16,356 nt of DNA, taken from the NCBI GenBank assembly GCA_014904985.1, contig MU129136.1, positions 36,829-53,184 of the forward strand, given 5' to 3'. The first letter of the stretch is position 1; every line of letters starts with the position of its first letter. The notes beneath the pieces are model-generated. The model saw only the letters and a list, made by a program, of their open reading frames with translations. It was not told where the DNA came from and made no database searches. The DNA comes from Hydnum rufescens UP504. Its lineage: Eukaryota; Basidiomycota; Agaricomycetes; Cantharellales; Hydnaceae. Below are positions 1 to 8,829 of this stretch, piece by piece. The position numbers were made by a program, and so were the translations under genes.

Positions 1-219
1 GGAACAGAGATTCGGTTGAACACGTGGGTATTTGGGCTCTTCAGTCTGTTTAGCTGTCTCCAAGGTAACCCAAGGATATCCTGATGGTCTTCCTTTGTGC
101 CTCTGACCTGGTTTGTACTGCTGGGTCCTCTTGTCATGAATCTCTTCCTTGGAAAGGGAAACTGGAGGAATCATGGTAACCTGTGAGGGCTGATCACATA
201 GTGTCAACAACAGCACAAC
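1..219 (-). CDS. possible partial coding remnant, open to the window edge
   Basis: On the minus strand one frame is open for 73 codons, from just after a TGA at 220-222 to position 1, where it leaves the window. The inferred peptide is basic and proline-containing, with KEEIHDKRTQQYKPG and then GYPWVTLETAKQTEEPKYP. There is no clear start codon, so it would be an internal exon or fragment. I do not recognise the family. The flanking DNA is CpG-poor, so the bounding TGA may be a former CGA codon, but that is inference. It could be a chance open frame; low confidence. Confidence 0.25.
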
Positions 220-1521
220 TCAAGGGAAGCTTCCTTAGCACCCCAAGAATGTCAGGGTGTCAGGGGTCCAATTTTCTGACTGATTTTTGACCAGTCACCA
301 GATACAATCCACACCAACCCTGAAGGGTTCAAGGAATTTTCACCAAGAGAGGACAAATGATTCCAGGACCTGTTTTTGGCTGGTAGGTGCACTGTGATGG
401 AATTGGGCCACTGGGACACCAGATGATGCAGCCACAGGTGGCATGAATTCATCCACTGCCCAGGGCCAAAAGTTAAAAATCAAATAGATAAAGTTGAGTT
501 CATATTGAAATGCTTGCCCCCTTCATTTGTTTTCCTTTGATTGTAGTGGGCCATCCACTCAGTATGACAATGTTGCTTGTAAGGGTTCCAACATTTGTTC
601 TTCTTCCTATTTGGGTCAGCACTAACAGTGGTACTAGGAGCCAATTTGCTGAATTGCATTAGTATTATGGCCACTGATATTAGCACAGCATTCTTACTGT
701 TCTGCTTTGTCATCATAGTCATCAACCTCCTTGTCTGACCCTTCAGAAGCAGAATCAATGGAGATGGTAAGTTTGGCTTCCTCTCCTTCAAGATCATGGT
801 CATGTCCAGGGGTCTCATCATGTTCAGGATTCCCATAGACAGATGCTGCAACACCTCACATGGCTTCTAACCTATAATTATCCAAAACATAGTGAAATCT
901 GTAGAAAGAATCAAGAAATATATATATTGACTGACTGATCAACAGTGATGGGAGCCATCACCCCTAGTGGCTCCTGACTGGTTTTGGTTGCAAGTTGGTC
1001 TTGTTGCACTCAGAGTGCCAAATCTCTTTCCTTGAGATGTGCTATGAGCGAGGCTAGGAAAGACAGACTACAAAAGATCAAAGCTAATTGTACTACTCAG
1101 GGTACTTAACAAAACTTACTGGAATTCCTTGGAGCCTAGTGTGGAGCATGGATCCTGGTATGTGTAAACTTGCATGCTGTCCTAGGTGCAACTCTTCAGG
1201 TCCTGAAAACTGCCACAATTGAGGCCAGAAATTGCTGCTTTCCCCACCTCTTACATAAGTAAGAGAGGGTTTTAGGAGGACCCTGGAAAGCTCTAATATA
1301 GATCCAATCCACAAAATGCCATTTTCAGGGCTTTGGTGGTCCTCAAATTTCTCAAAATTTCTGCCACTTGGTGGTCATTTTTGGATCAGATATGTTGAAA
1401 GGGGTTGTTTGGTAGTCATTTGGGGATCAGACCTCTAAAAATCAAAATAAATGCCAAAAAAATCAAGAAAATTCATAAACAAGCCATGCCCTCAGAAAAT
1501 ATACCAAAAGCTCAATTGAGG
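220..1521. other. CpG-poor region with short decayed coding fragments, no intact gene
   Basis: No intact gene is visible. On minus, about 694-850 encodes an acidic stretch (GNPEHDETPGHDHDLEGEE, later EGSDKEVDDYDDKAEQ) ending in TAA at 694-696. It looks protein-like because of its consistent acidic composition. A second short open stretch at 1093-1314 minus (with NFWPQLWQFSGPEEL) is also possible. Both are unrecognised. They could be exons of the same decayed gene as the neighbours on this strand, but nothing shows that directly. Confidence 0.3.
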
Positions 1522-1830
1522 CTATGAGTTGACATCTTCCCTGATAGCTTGCTTCAACCCATCAATTGCCTTGTTCAACACTAAACTCTGGATTTGAAGA
1601 GCTTGATAAACTCTTATAGCATCACTCCCCAGTGCTGCCAGGTTCACCACATGTCCATTAGCCTTCATAGTAAGGTATTCTTGAGTGATGAACCCATTGA
1701 GTACAAGGATGATGTCATGCAACTTAGCTTGTAAGAATGTCACACACCTGATTGTAAGCAGGAAATGGGAGTCAAATCCAACCACAGTCTGTGAAATTGG
1801 AACCAAGGACAAAGAGAGGGGATCATGGGG
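1522..1830 (-). pseudogene. C-terminal coding fragment of an unrecognised protein
   Basis: A minus-strand frame is open from just after a TGA at 1831-1833 to a TAG-terminated end at 1522, about 102 codons. The peptide has a convincing amphipathic, helix-rich character: CVTFLQAKLHDIILVLNG, then ITQEYLTMKANGHVVNLAAL, then NKAIDGLKQAIREDVNS at the C terminus. No ATG lies near the upstream end, so this is probably a terminal exon or a fragment cut off by decay. The upstream TGA follows ATT and could be an old CGA. I do not recognise the family and assign no function. It lies on the same strand as the other remnants at 1-850 and 6424-7172, but no continuous gene can be traced between them. Confidence 0.4.
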
Positions 1831-3679
1831 TCAATCTGAATGTTACATCCAAGGGAAAGTGGGGTCTTTGGATGGGTGGAATTGTCCTGTATAGACAGAG
1901 CCTATCCAGACAATAAATGAAGGGGTTGTTAAATCAGGGAATCACACTCTAGGTCCTCCTCTTGAGATCCTATCAAAAGTGTGATTAGTGGGGGTTGAGT
2001 TGTGGAATTTACCCTGACACCAGCAGCAGTTCAACTAGCTTTTCAACTGGGGATGGGGGGAAAGACAATAGAAATTTGCATCTCCTGGACTTAATATACA
2101 TCACAAAAAAATTCTATGGTTACTGGCAGAAAGGTGGGATTAAGGCAGAAATGATAAAAAAGAAATAAAGTCCAAAGCTTCAAAACTGAAGGATATATTC
2201 CAATATCAAGTCAGAATAGGGGAATATGGCTTAACCAAGGTATTCCTCCTCTCCTACTGAACAGAATCCCTTGGGGAAAGATGGAACTGGTTGCCCTAGA
2301 TGTACCCTCTATCAGACATAGGGTTCTGGAACCATAATTGCCTTTAGTAATCAGAAATGCAGAGGTAATAGTGAAATGAGACATGGGGAGACTAAATTAC
2401 AGAAAGCTGAGTTCTAATCTGCTCATTTTCCCCTTGGTACCATTAGATGCAAATCTTTAGTGTCTTTCCAGGTGTGGTCATCACTAACAAATTGGATCAA
2501 AACTGGTGGAGATATTTAAATAATACTGAAGGATAGTGTGAAGTATGAGGTGAAATTAACCTGGAGGGTGCAATTCACATCTGATAGACGCATGTGTAAA
2601 ACCATTGGATAGGTATTAATCACAGCTTTCTGAGTGCTATTTTTTCTAGTTGATCTGAGCAAAACTGAGGGAGATATTTTACATTTACTTCTTGAGAGTG
2701 TTGCAATAACCCCTATTTAACATGTGACAAGTCCACAAGTTGAAGTGGGAGTCATGTTATGTAATCCAAGGTCAAATACTGCCCTTGAGGCAATTGGATA
2801 CGCCAATAGTGATACAATAGGTGGACAAAAGTAAGCAAGTTGAATTGCTGTAAACTGGCTTGGAATAAGTACAATTCAGATGGCCTGTTGAGGTGCCATG
2901 GATGGACAAGTAATTGTCTCATATATAGGGTAGAGGAAAAGTAAAAAGGACCATGGTTTCTGGTATGTGGAATCCATGCTATTTGACAGCCAAAGGAATG
3001 ATGAGTATGGATACAGGGGAAATGTAAAAATATGGATTTGTTTGAGGAGGTAGTTGGGCCTGGATGAGGTATGTATGTAATAGGGTTTTATCCCTCCAAC
3101 ACTGTTCCAATAGTTGTACATGCCATGTTGTCAAAGGGATAGGTGTTGGGTGTCATACCAAACAAGCCATATGGGCCATAGAGTTTTATGCCAACATTTG
3201 AGGGGGAGACAATGCTGGGAAGAGTGTTTGCATGCTCATGTTTTGTGGTCTTGGCACTGCCTTTCATGTACAATGTGTTAAATTAGTCAATGCTGCAATA
3301 GATAAGAACATGCCATTTACTTTTCCCAAGAGATATGCATTCTTTATGCATAAAGAATATAAATTTCCCTGCCTCAAGATGCATTGTGGGCAGCAGAGAA
3401 TTTACATTACCCCAGGGGATGCTGGGATGAATATCAATGAAGGCTGATAGGAATTTAGTGCATAACTTAAGAGCTTTCTATGGAGTATTAGCTTAATTCA
3501 ACTAAAGATGTCACATAAAAATCCCACATTGTTGGAGGGAAAAATCCCTGCCATATAGAGTTCCCTTTCAGTGTCAAATTTTCTGATGAACAAATTAAAA
3601 ATGTGCCAATATGTCATCTGAATAACAATTCTTTCATCTGTTCAAGAATGAGCCTGAATTCCATATGCTTGAAAACATG
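1831..3679. other. no recognisable feature
   Basis: AT-leaning, CpG-poor sequence with only short open frames (for example minus 2876-3121, plus 3232-3447) whose translations lack recognisable motifs or consistent composition. No long repeats, tRNA-like or promoter-like features were convincing by eye. Confidence 0.4.
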
Positions 3680-3681
3680 TA

Positions 3682-4263
3682 CAGTCATTCCCCACTATTT
3701 GATACACCCCATTATTTGATTGTTTTTCATTTTCTTGCTCAATTCTGAATGTACACCTTATTGCTCTCACACCATAATAGGTGCTCACTTGATGAACATG
3801 TGTGCCAAATTTGGCACTAAATGCTGCAGAAATGAGGTAGCTAGGAGACTGATATATCACAAAATTCTGCTTGTAATAGTCACAGTCACAAGCCAATTTC
3901 TCCAGAGCTATATACCGAGAAATATCATGTGAACTACCATGGGGGGGACTCTGAGGGTGCTATGGGGGCATCAGGAGATGGATCAGAGGGTGGGGGTAGC
4001 AAGGGTAGAGGTGAGTAGTGGCAAATAAATGGAAAGTGTCACATGGTCACACATGTGCAATCAGTGGGAATTTGCTGATTCTGGGACCCCCCTGCAAGAC
4101 TTGCATACACCACACCACACCCAGAGTTGCAGGATACCAATTTTTTATCCTGGGGAGCTATGATACTTGTACATATCCCTTCCAATTTGGGGCCAATTTT
4201 GAGTTAAATTGCAAGCTATAGAGGACTTTGAGTAAACTACATGCAAATAATGGGGAATGACTG
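3682..4263. mobile_element. MITE, Tc1/mariner-pogo-like, TA target site
   Basis: A 582-bp segment is bounded by inverted repeats of about 20 bp. Left 3682-3701 reads CAGTCATTCCCCACTATTTG. The reverse complement of 4244-4263 differs only at one C/T transition. Both ends are immediately flanked by TA (3680-3681 and 4264-4265), the target duplication of Tc1/mariner elements, and CAGT-type ends are usual for the pogo group. A partial second copy of the terminal motif (CCCCATTATTTGATTG) lies just inside the left end, near 3706-3721. The interior has no transposase-like frame, so the element is non-autonomous. A TA duplication alone is weak evidence, but the TIR match is strong. Confidence 0.65.
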
Positions 4264-4265
4264 TA

Positions 4266-4394
4266 AATGGAATGCTCATTCCCCTTGTACACAAGTCAAT
4301 CTCCCAAGGTCTTCAACAGGCCACAGGGACTGTATTCATCTATGCCCTACCATAAGCCATGATATGGTGGACCTGGCAATTCAACTTGCCCTTC
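4266..4394. other. short flank of the MITE
   Basis: No gene is seen. The first bases (GGAATGCTCATTCC around 4269-4282) are roughly complementary to the left flank of the MITE near 3647-3664, giving a possible outer inverted repeat. Confidence 0.2.
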
Positions 4395-5280
4395 TGTATA
4401 TCATCTTGAATTCTCCTTCAATCCCTTCAAATCAATCCTGCTGCCTTAAGGGTGACTCTAACCAATTGGGATTATGTAATACAGTGGATTACACACCTGG
4501 GCCTTCATTCCTACTTGCAGATGCATTACATAATCAAATAGGGGCAAATGCAGCACTCTCAAGGAGTATTCATCAAATTTCTCTGTCAGTTTTGATTTTA
4601 TTGGCTTGAAAAAGTAGCTTCCGGAAAGATATGATTCACACCTATCCAACGATACCAAGTACAAGTCAATCCGATTAAAACTGCATGTCCTAGAATGATT
4701 TTACTATGGAATCCATGCTCTTAAGGAGTATTCTTCACTTTTCGAAGTCAATTAGTATCCGATCGACTCGAAAATATAGCTCCCTGAAAGCTGTAATTAA
4801 TACCTATCGAATAATACCAATTATGTGTTTATTGGATCAAAAATAAAGCTTGTGGAATGATTTCACCTGCTCATTCATAATCAGAAGGTGTATTTTTCGA
4901 ATTTCTCCCTTAGTTTTGATTGTATTTGCATAAAACAACCACACCTAGAAGGGTATTAAAAATGCCCATCCAACAGTATAAAGGGTGTCATGAAAGAAGA
5001 AGAACTCGGTGTTCTGCATACAAATTTCCCCCTTGTCTCAGGAGAACATCATTCCTCCTTCCAATTTTCAAATATCAAATATTGTCTGGCAGCCTTATAT
5101 CTGAAGGATAGGACATCCAGGACAACTTATTCCACCATTCCTCAAGGGAATCTGTCAAAAAGGGAAGGAGAAATAGTCATTTTATGCTTTATCCTATCCC
5201 CAGCCTTGTAAATTGAATTTCTCTGTCAGTTTTGAAGCTTTTGACTTGATTCCTTTTTCTACATATTTCCCCTATCCCCC
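4395..5280. repeat. degenerate tandem repeat, period about 160-162 bp
   Basis: Matching landmarks recur at a fixed spacing. AAGGAGTATTC occurs at 4561 and 4723. CCTATCCAACGATACCAA at 4641 matches CCTATCGAATAATACCAA at 4803 and CCCATCCAAC at 4965. TAGAATGATTTTAC at 4691 matches TGGAATGATTTCAC at 4853. These spacings are exactly 162 or 324. The motif TTTCTCTGTCAGTTTTGA at 4578 recurs as TTTCTCCCTTAGTTTTGA at 4902 and unchanged at 5218, about 640 bp after the first. Weaker matches fall near 5053 and in the 4395-4555 stretch. So about five units are visible; the three between 4557 and 5042 are clearest. Divergence is high and the units have more CpG than the DNA to the left. Confidence 0.65.
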
Positions 5281-5662
5281 TGCTTCTGTCGAATATTTGA
5301 TCTCATAGCTGGGTTGTATATTAAGCGAATTGTGTTGAAAATTCCATTGTCTTCCCCCTCCCCAGTCTGAAGCACTGAAGTATTTCTGCTGGATTTCCAG
5401 GTAAATTCCATCTGAGGACACTGTTCCTACTGCACTTTTTCTAGGGCCACAAGACTAGGACCTTAGAGTGTGGTATTTGTGGCACATTTTCCCCTTTATC
5501 CATCTGCTTGGGCAACTACTGCTTACAGCAGATTATCTTCCATCCCAAAGACCTTCCTACATCTGGACCTGAATATTCAAATTATTTTGGTGGCCCCCAT
5601 TCTTCATTCTCAATTCCATATTGTGGATTGTAGCAGAGATCCCCCCTTTTTCTCTTGCTTAC
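5281..5662. other. no recognisable feature
   Basis: Pyrimidine-rich sequence between the tandem array and the MITE. A further decayed array unit may lie near 5380, but the match is weak. A plus-strand open frame at 5470-5745 runs into the MITE and looks like chance. Confidence 0.3.
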
Positions 5663-5670
5663 AATGTACT
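5663..5670. repeat. target-site duplication, left copy
   Basis: AATGTACT immediately precedes the left inverted repeat of the MITE and is repeated exactly at 6426-6433 after the right one. Confidence 0.85.
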
Positions 5671-6425
5671 AGGACCCCCACAACTACTGTTAGATCCTGG
5701 ATCCAAGGTTCCTGGATTTGGGGGGTGATTTTGAGATTTTCCTAGAGATGAATTCCCAGATCCAGGCCCAAAATTTGGTGCCAACCTAGGGGCAGATTCC
5801 TGGACTGGCCTCACCTGCAGAAGCAGACCTAGATCCCAGTTCCTGGACAGGTATATGGTCTGGGGTTGTGGCCAAGTGGTAAGTGATGGCTTGTGGCTGC
5901 AGTTTTTTAAAGTTCAGCTATGTGTTTGATCCCTGTAAGGTGTGATTTCTGCTTGCTACAGTAATCTATTATTAGATTAGCCACCTGTATGGTTCATTTC
6001 TGAATTGTGGCTGCTTGCTCCCTGCTTTTACCACTGATGCCCATGATGGATTGTCACAACAGCCTTGAACCTGTGCCAGATGCATTTTCAATTCTACCCA
6101 ACTCAAGTCTTTTGGTCATGGATGCATTAAAATATTCACTTCCTTGCATGAAAAACATCTGGAATTCAGAGGTGGCTGTGGTGAGGCTGATTAAGCACAT
6201 CTTAGGTGAGGCTGGGGTCATTTTGGGGGGGTTTCAATGCCTTGGGGGATTTTTTGAGATTTTTTTTGAACCTAGAGGTGAATTCCTGGTTTTTTGTGGC
6301 CTTAGAGCAACCTAGAGGCTGTTCTCCCAGATTTCACCTGGAATTTGACCCCAAAACCATACCAGATCTCAGCGTCCTTTTGGCAGCCACTGGATCTAGG
6401 ATCCAACAGTAGTCACAGGGGTCCT
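5671..6425. mobile_element. MITE with 8-bp target duplication (hAT- or KDZ-like, non-autonomous)
   Basis: A 755-bp element has inverted repeats of about 35 bp. The left end starts AGGACCCCCACAACTACTG; the right end, read on minus, starts AGGACCCCTGTGACTACTG. All mismatches within the first 35 bases are transitions, including CACA opposite TGTG, as expected if both arms were once CGCG. The element is flanked by perfect 8-bp direct repeats (AATGTACT). Eight-bp duplications are typical of hAT, P and Zisupton/KDZ transposons. AATGTACT does not fit the usual hAT pattern (T at 2, A at 7), so the superfamily is open. TTCCTGGA-type motifs recur in the interior (near 5709, 5797, 5840 and, as ATTCCTGG, 6282), and a roughly 45-bp direct repeat links 5714-5758 with 6241-6288. 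No transposase frame is present. Confidence 0.8.
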
Positions 6426-6433
6426 AATGTACT
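6426..6433. repeat. target-site duplication, right copy
   Basis: AATGTACT directly follows the right inverted repeat and matches 5663-5670 exactly. It also belongs to the interrupted minus-strand coding frame. Confidence 0.85.
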
Positions 6434-6958
6434 TTGGCTGCAACATTATGCAATGTAGCTTTATTTTGTGCCTTGCCATCAGATTTGATACCTCCAAGAT
6501 GCTTTCTGGTATGGTGAATCTGTCTGAGAGCACCAGTTGACTCTCCATGCCCTGTTCCATTTGTGAGAGCATCCAACTCTGCAGTAAGAAGTGCCTTAAA
6601 GTTGTCATGAGCAACATGAGTCTCAACACAGTCTCTATCACTGCAATTGCTGGACAACATGGTAGCATGGCATATCTTCTTGTTTTGGTGAACAGAATGT
6701 AGTGTCAAGGTAGTTTCATGCTGTCTTCATTCTTGGATTAACACAGGGTAGTTTAGTTGGCCATTCTGGACCAGTAACAGTGGGTGCATGGTTAATACAA
6801 GAGATCCAAGGGTGGGATTAGAATCAAGTGGCAATGGCATGGAAGGTGGGGTGAGCTCTATGGGATTGGTTGAATTGCCCATGCTTAGGTCAAATATGGA
6901 GTCCAAGAATCTGGCTACTTTGTCCAAACAAGCCTCAGTAGTGTTGGGATATTGATCA

Positions 6959-7016
6959 CTGGGGAGAACAGTGCCAGTGAATTAGAATCAACTGACAGTT
7001 TATTATGTGCACTTAC
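6959..7016 (-). other. predicted intron, 58 nt
   Basis: On minus it starts GTAAGT and ends TTCTCCCCAG, with CTAAT (fits CTRAY) about 25 nt before the AG. Removing it joins two frames that are both protein-like. Length and signals are typical of fungal introns. Confidence 0.65.
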
Positions 7017-7172
7017 ATTGCAAGCATTGCATTGAGTGATTCCACAATCCCAGCAAGAGTCAATGCTTCAATATGATCCTCATTCTTGCATGACCCAATT
7101 ACTGACCAGTCCATTGGTACCATACTGACTGTGCGCCAAGACAAAATAGCAGAAACAGATTCTGTGGGTGGT

Positions 7173-7823
7173 TGTCAGGGCCACACTGCGATGAGGGCAC
7201 CAAACAAATGTAAACACAAATAATTCTGGCTAAGTCTGGTGTAAGTCTGGCTAAGTCTGCAAGAATCCAGGCAAGAATGAGATAAGGAGGTTAGGGATGT
7301 CAGAGGAGCGGTCCAGCAGCCTGGAAGGGACTAGGCGGAAATGAGCACAGCAGTCCTTAAGCTCATGGAGTTGACTGGATAATACTTGGAGCTGTAGTCC
7401 GGAGTAACAGTGGAAATCCTGAGATTATGTAATATGAATATGGAATACATGAAGGCTGACCTGTAGTCTGGAGTAACAGTGGAAATCCTGAGAGACCAAA
7501 GCTGGGGTCTCTGGACTTCGCTCTCGGACTACTTATACATGATGACTATACTACAGGGGAGTGATCGCTAAACTGTGGGTAGTTACAAGGGGGACAGGAA
7601 CAGGAACAGGAACTCAGCCAGGGGGCAAACTGGAAGCAATGGGAAATGAAAGGGAAATGAAACCAAGATAGGGTTGGATTGGAGTCAAACCGGAATCAAG
7701 CCAGAAGCAAAGTGGACTTGGGTGAAGGAACTAGGTGGAGAACTGGACTGGAGGTGGGTGGACAAGGACCAGAGTGATGTGGAGTGGACTGGAGTGGACC
7801 AGAGTAAGGGACAAACCCTGACA
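7173..7823 (-). repeat. left LTR (3' LTR of the minus-strand element)
   Basis: The LTR is 651 bp and bounded by perfect 8-bp inverted ends, TGTCAGGG at 7173-7180 and CCCTGACA at 7816-7823. A polypurine tract abuts its inner edge. It holds a 33-bp direct repeat (7392-7424 and 7461-7493, offset 69 bp) differing at one CG/TG site. On minus the U3 part (about 7823-7560) is pyrimidine-rich. Confidence 0.9.
7532..7537 (-). promoter_or_regulatory. TATA-like box in the LTR
   Basis: On minus the sequence ATGTATAAGT (7540-7531) contains TATAAG, suitably placed after the pyrimidine-rich U3. Transcription would be expected to start some 30 nt downstream. The matching place in the right LTR reads GTATTAAAG. 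Prediction only. Confidence 0.4.
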
Positions 7824-7836
7824 TCACCCCCCTCTT
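7824..7836 (-). promoter_or_regulatory. polypurine tract
   Basis: On minus AAGAGGGGGGTGA lies directly before the TGTCAGGG start of the left LTR. This is the expected plus-strand primer of reverse transcription in LTR retrotransposons. Confidence 0.85.
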
Positions 7837-7952
7837 AGGGCCAATCGTCCTGATTGGCCAGGAGGAGCAGGGATCAATGGGTCAACCAGTCCGGGAGGTC
7901 TGCAGGGGGTTTGGTTAGGAGTGGACATGTCTGGAACCCAATGGAGGAGAAG

Positions 7953-8829
7953 TCAATGGCACTGATCTGCCATGGAGCTTCCAGGATGAGCAAGGTGGAA
8001 CTCCATGATGACTTCCAGGGCATTACCTAGATTGGTCTCTGGAAGCCATTGGTTCTCTGAGGGTGGGTAGCCTTTCCATTTCACCAAGTACTGGAGTCAG
8101 CCTCAGAAATAGCGGGAGTTTTCAATCTGTTCCACCTCATACTCCTCCTCACCACCATGGAGGATAGGAGGAGGCGGAGGATGTGCAACACAATCCATAA
8201 TTGGGTCAGGCTGGAAAGGGCAGAGTTTCGAGACATGGAACACCAGGTGGACTTGCATGGAGGGGGGAAGTTTGAGCCAGATAGCAGAGCAGGAGATCAC
8301 CTTGTCCACTTTGTATGGGCCTAACCACTTGTCTGAGAGTTTCCAGGCTGGGTGGTCAATGGAAATGTTGTGAGCATCCAGCCATACTGAGTCTCCGACT
8401 GCATACTCTGGGGCTTCTGTCCGGTGAGCATCATAGTGATGAGCCATGTCCTTGGCTGCTTGGTGGAGAGTGGACTGGGCTTCCTCAGAGGTTTTCTGCA
8501 TCCGTGTGACGAAGTCTGTGGCTGCTTCGACAACTCCAGGGTGGATTGGTTCAGTACTGAGGCGAGGATCTTGGCCAGAGTCAAGGTGGAATGGGGTTTC
8601 CCGGGTGGAGGAGTGAATCCAGTTATTGTATGCAAACTCCACCATAGGGAGCCAGTCTGCCCAATCATTTTGTCTGTGGTTGACAAAGATCCGGAGGTAC
8701 TGCTTGATCTCCTGATTGACTCACTCTGTCTGTCCATCTGTCTGGGGGTGGAATGCTGTGGAGAAGTTGGTTTTAACTCCAAGGAGTGAATTGAGTTCCT
8801 TCATGAACTTCGAGGTGAATGTGGTGCCC
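7953..8829 (-). pseudogene. pol: integrase C-terminal half plus chromodomain (end of pol)
   Basis: After a frameshift near 8830 the frame continues the integrase core: [10 protein letters not shown] is followed by TGA at 8721-8723 where family members have Arg. The next residues, VNQEIKQYLR, hold the expected third catalytic Glu of the D,D-35-E triad. The GPY/F-type region follows (KLSDKWLGPYKVDKV), then a proline run and a chromodomain starting EEEYEVEQIENSRYF. Two more TGA codons, at 8103-8105 and 8097-8099, interrupt it, then LQYLVKWKGYPPSENQW completes the fold. The terminal stop is at 7953-7955. Chromodomains direct integration to methylated-histone chromatin. All three stops fit CGA-to-TGA change at CpG. 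From the polyprotein the piece is complete in length but not translatable. Confidence 0.85.

Larger units (their letters stand above)
6424..7172 (-). pseudogene. unrecognised spliced gene remnant, cut by LTR element and MITE
   Basis: On minus a coherent frame enters from the left LTR boundary at 7172 (TESVSAILSWRTVSMVPMDW, then NEDHIEALTLAGIVESLNAM). It passes a good intron at 6959-7016 and resumes with DQYPNTTEACLDKVARFLD. The frame holds to 6424 (HVAHDNFKALLTAELDALTN, SDGKAQNKATLHNVAAKVH) with a single in-frame TGA at 6727-6729, probably a former CGA. The final stop is created at the MITE junction. Before that insertion the frame would have run into GTAAGC, either more coding or a splice donor. 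About 213 codons are seen. The N-terminal part is missing: the retroelement starts exactly where the frame is still open. I do not recognise the family. Similar decayed minus-strand coding lies beyond the element at 13951 and rightwards, and the two could be parts of one gene, which is inference. Confidence 0.55.

Noticed and set aside
480..854. 124-codon minus-strand open frame
   Set aside because: The overlapping acidic frame ending at 694 has more protein-like composition; the longer frame reads as a mixture and shows no motif.
258..2020. TGTCAGGG at 250/258 and ACCCTGACAC at 2011-2020 as the ends of a solo LTR or TIR element
   Set aside because: Only 8-10 bases match, no target duplication flanks them, and the interior holds coding-like fragments; chance is likely, though the motif equals the LTR ends at 7173-7823.
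6007..6315. Plus-strand 102-codon frame
   Set aside because: It lies within the MITE, has homopolymer-driven FFEIFFEP-type sequence and no motif.
7489..7512. GAGACC..GGTCTC hairpin in the LTR leader
   Set aside because: A six-bp stem with an 8-base loop is common by chance and is not kept in the right LTR.
8424..8789. Plus-strand open frames across pol (also 10754-11281 and others)
   Set aside because: They overlap minus-strand pol domains with recognisable motifs and are antisense shadows.
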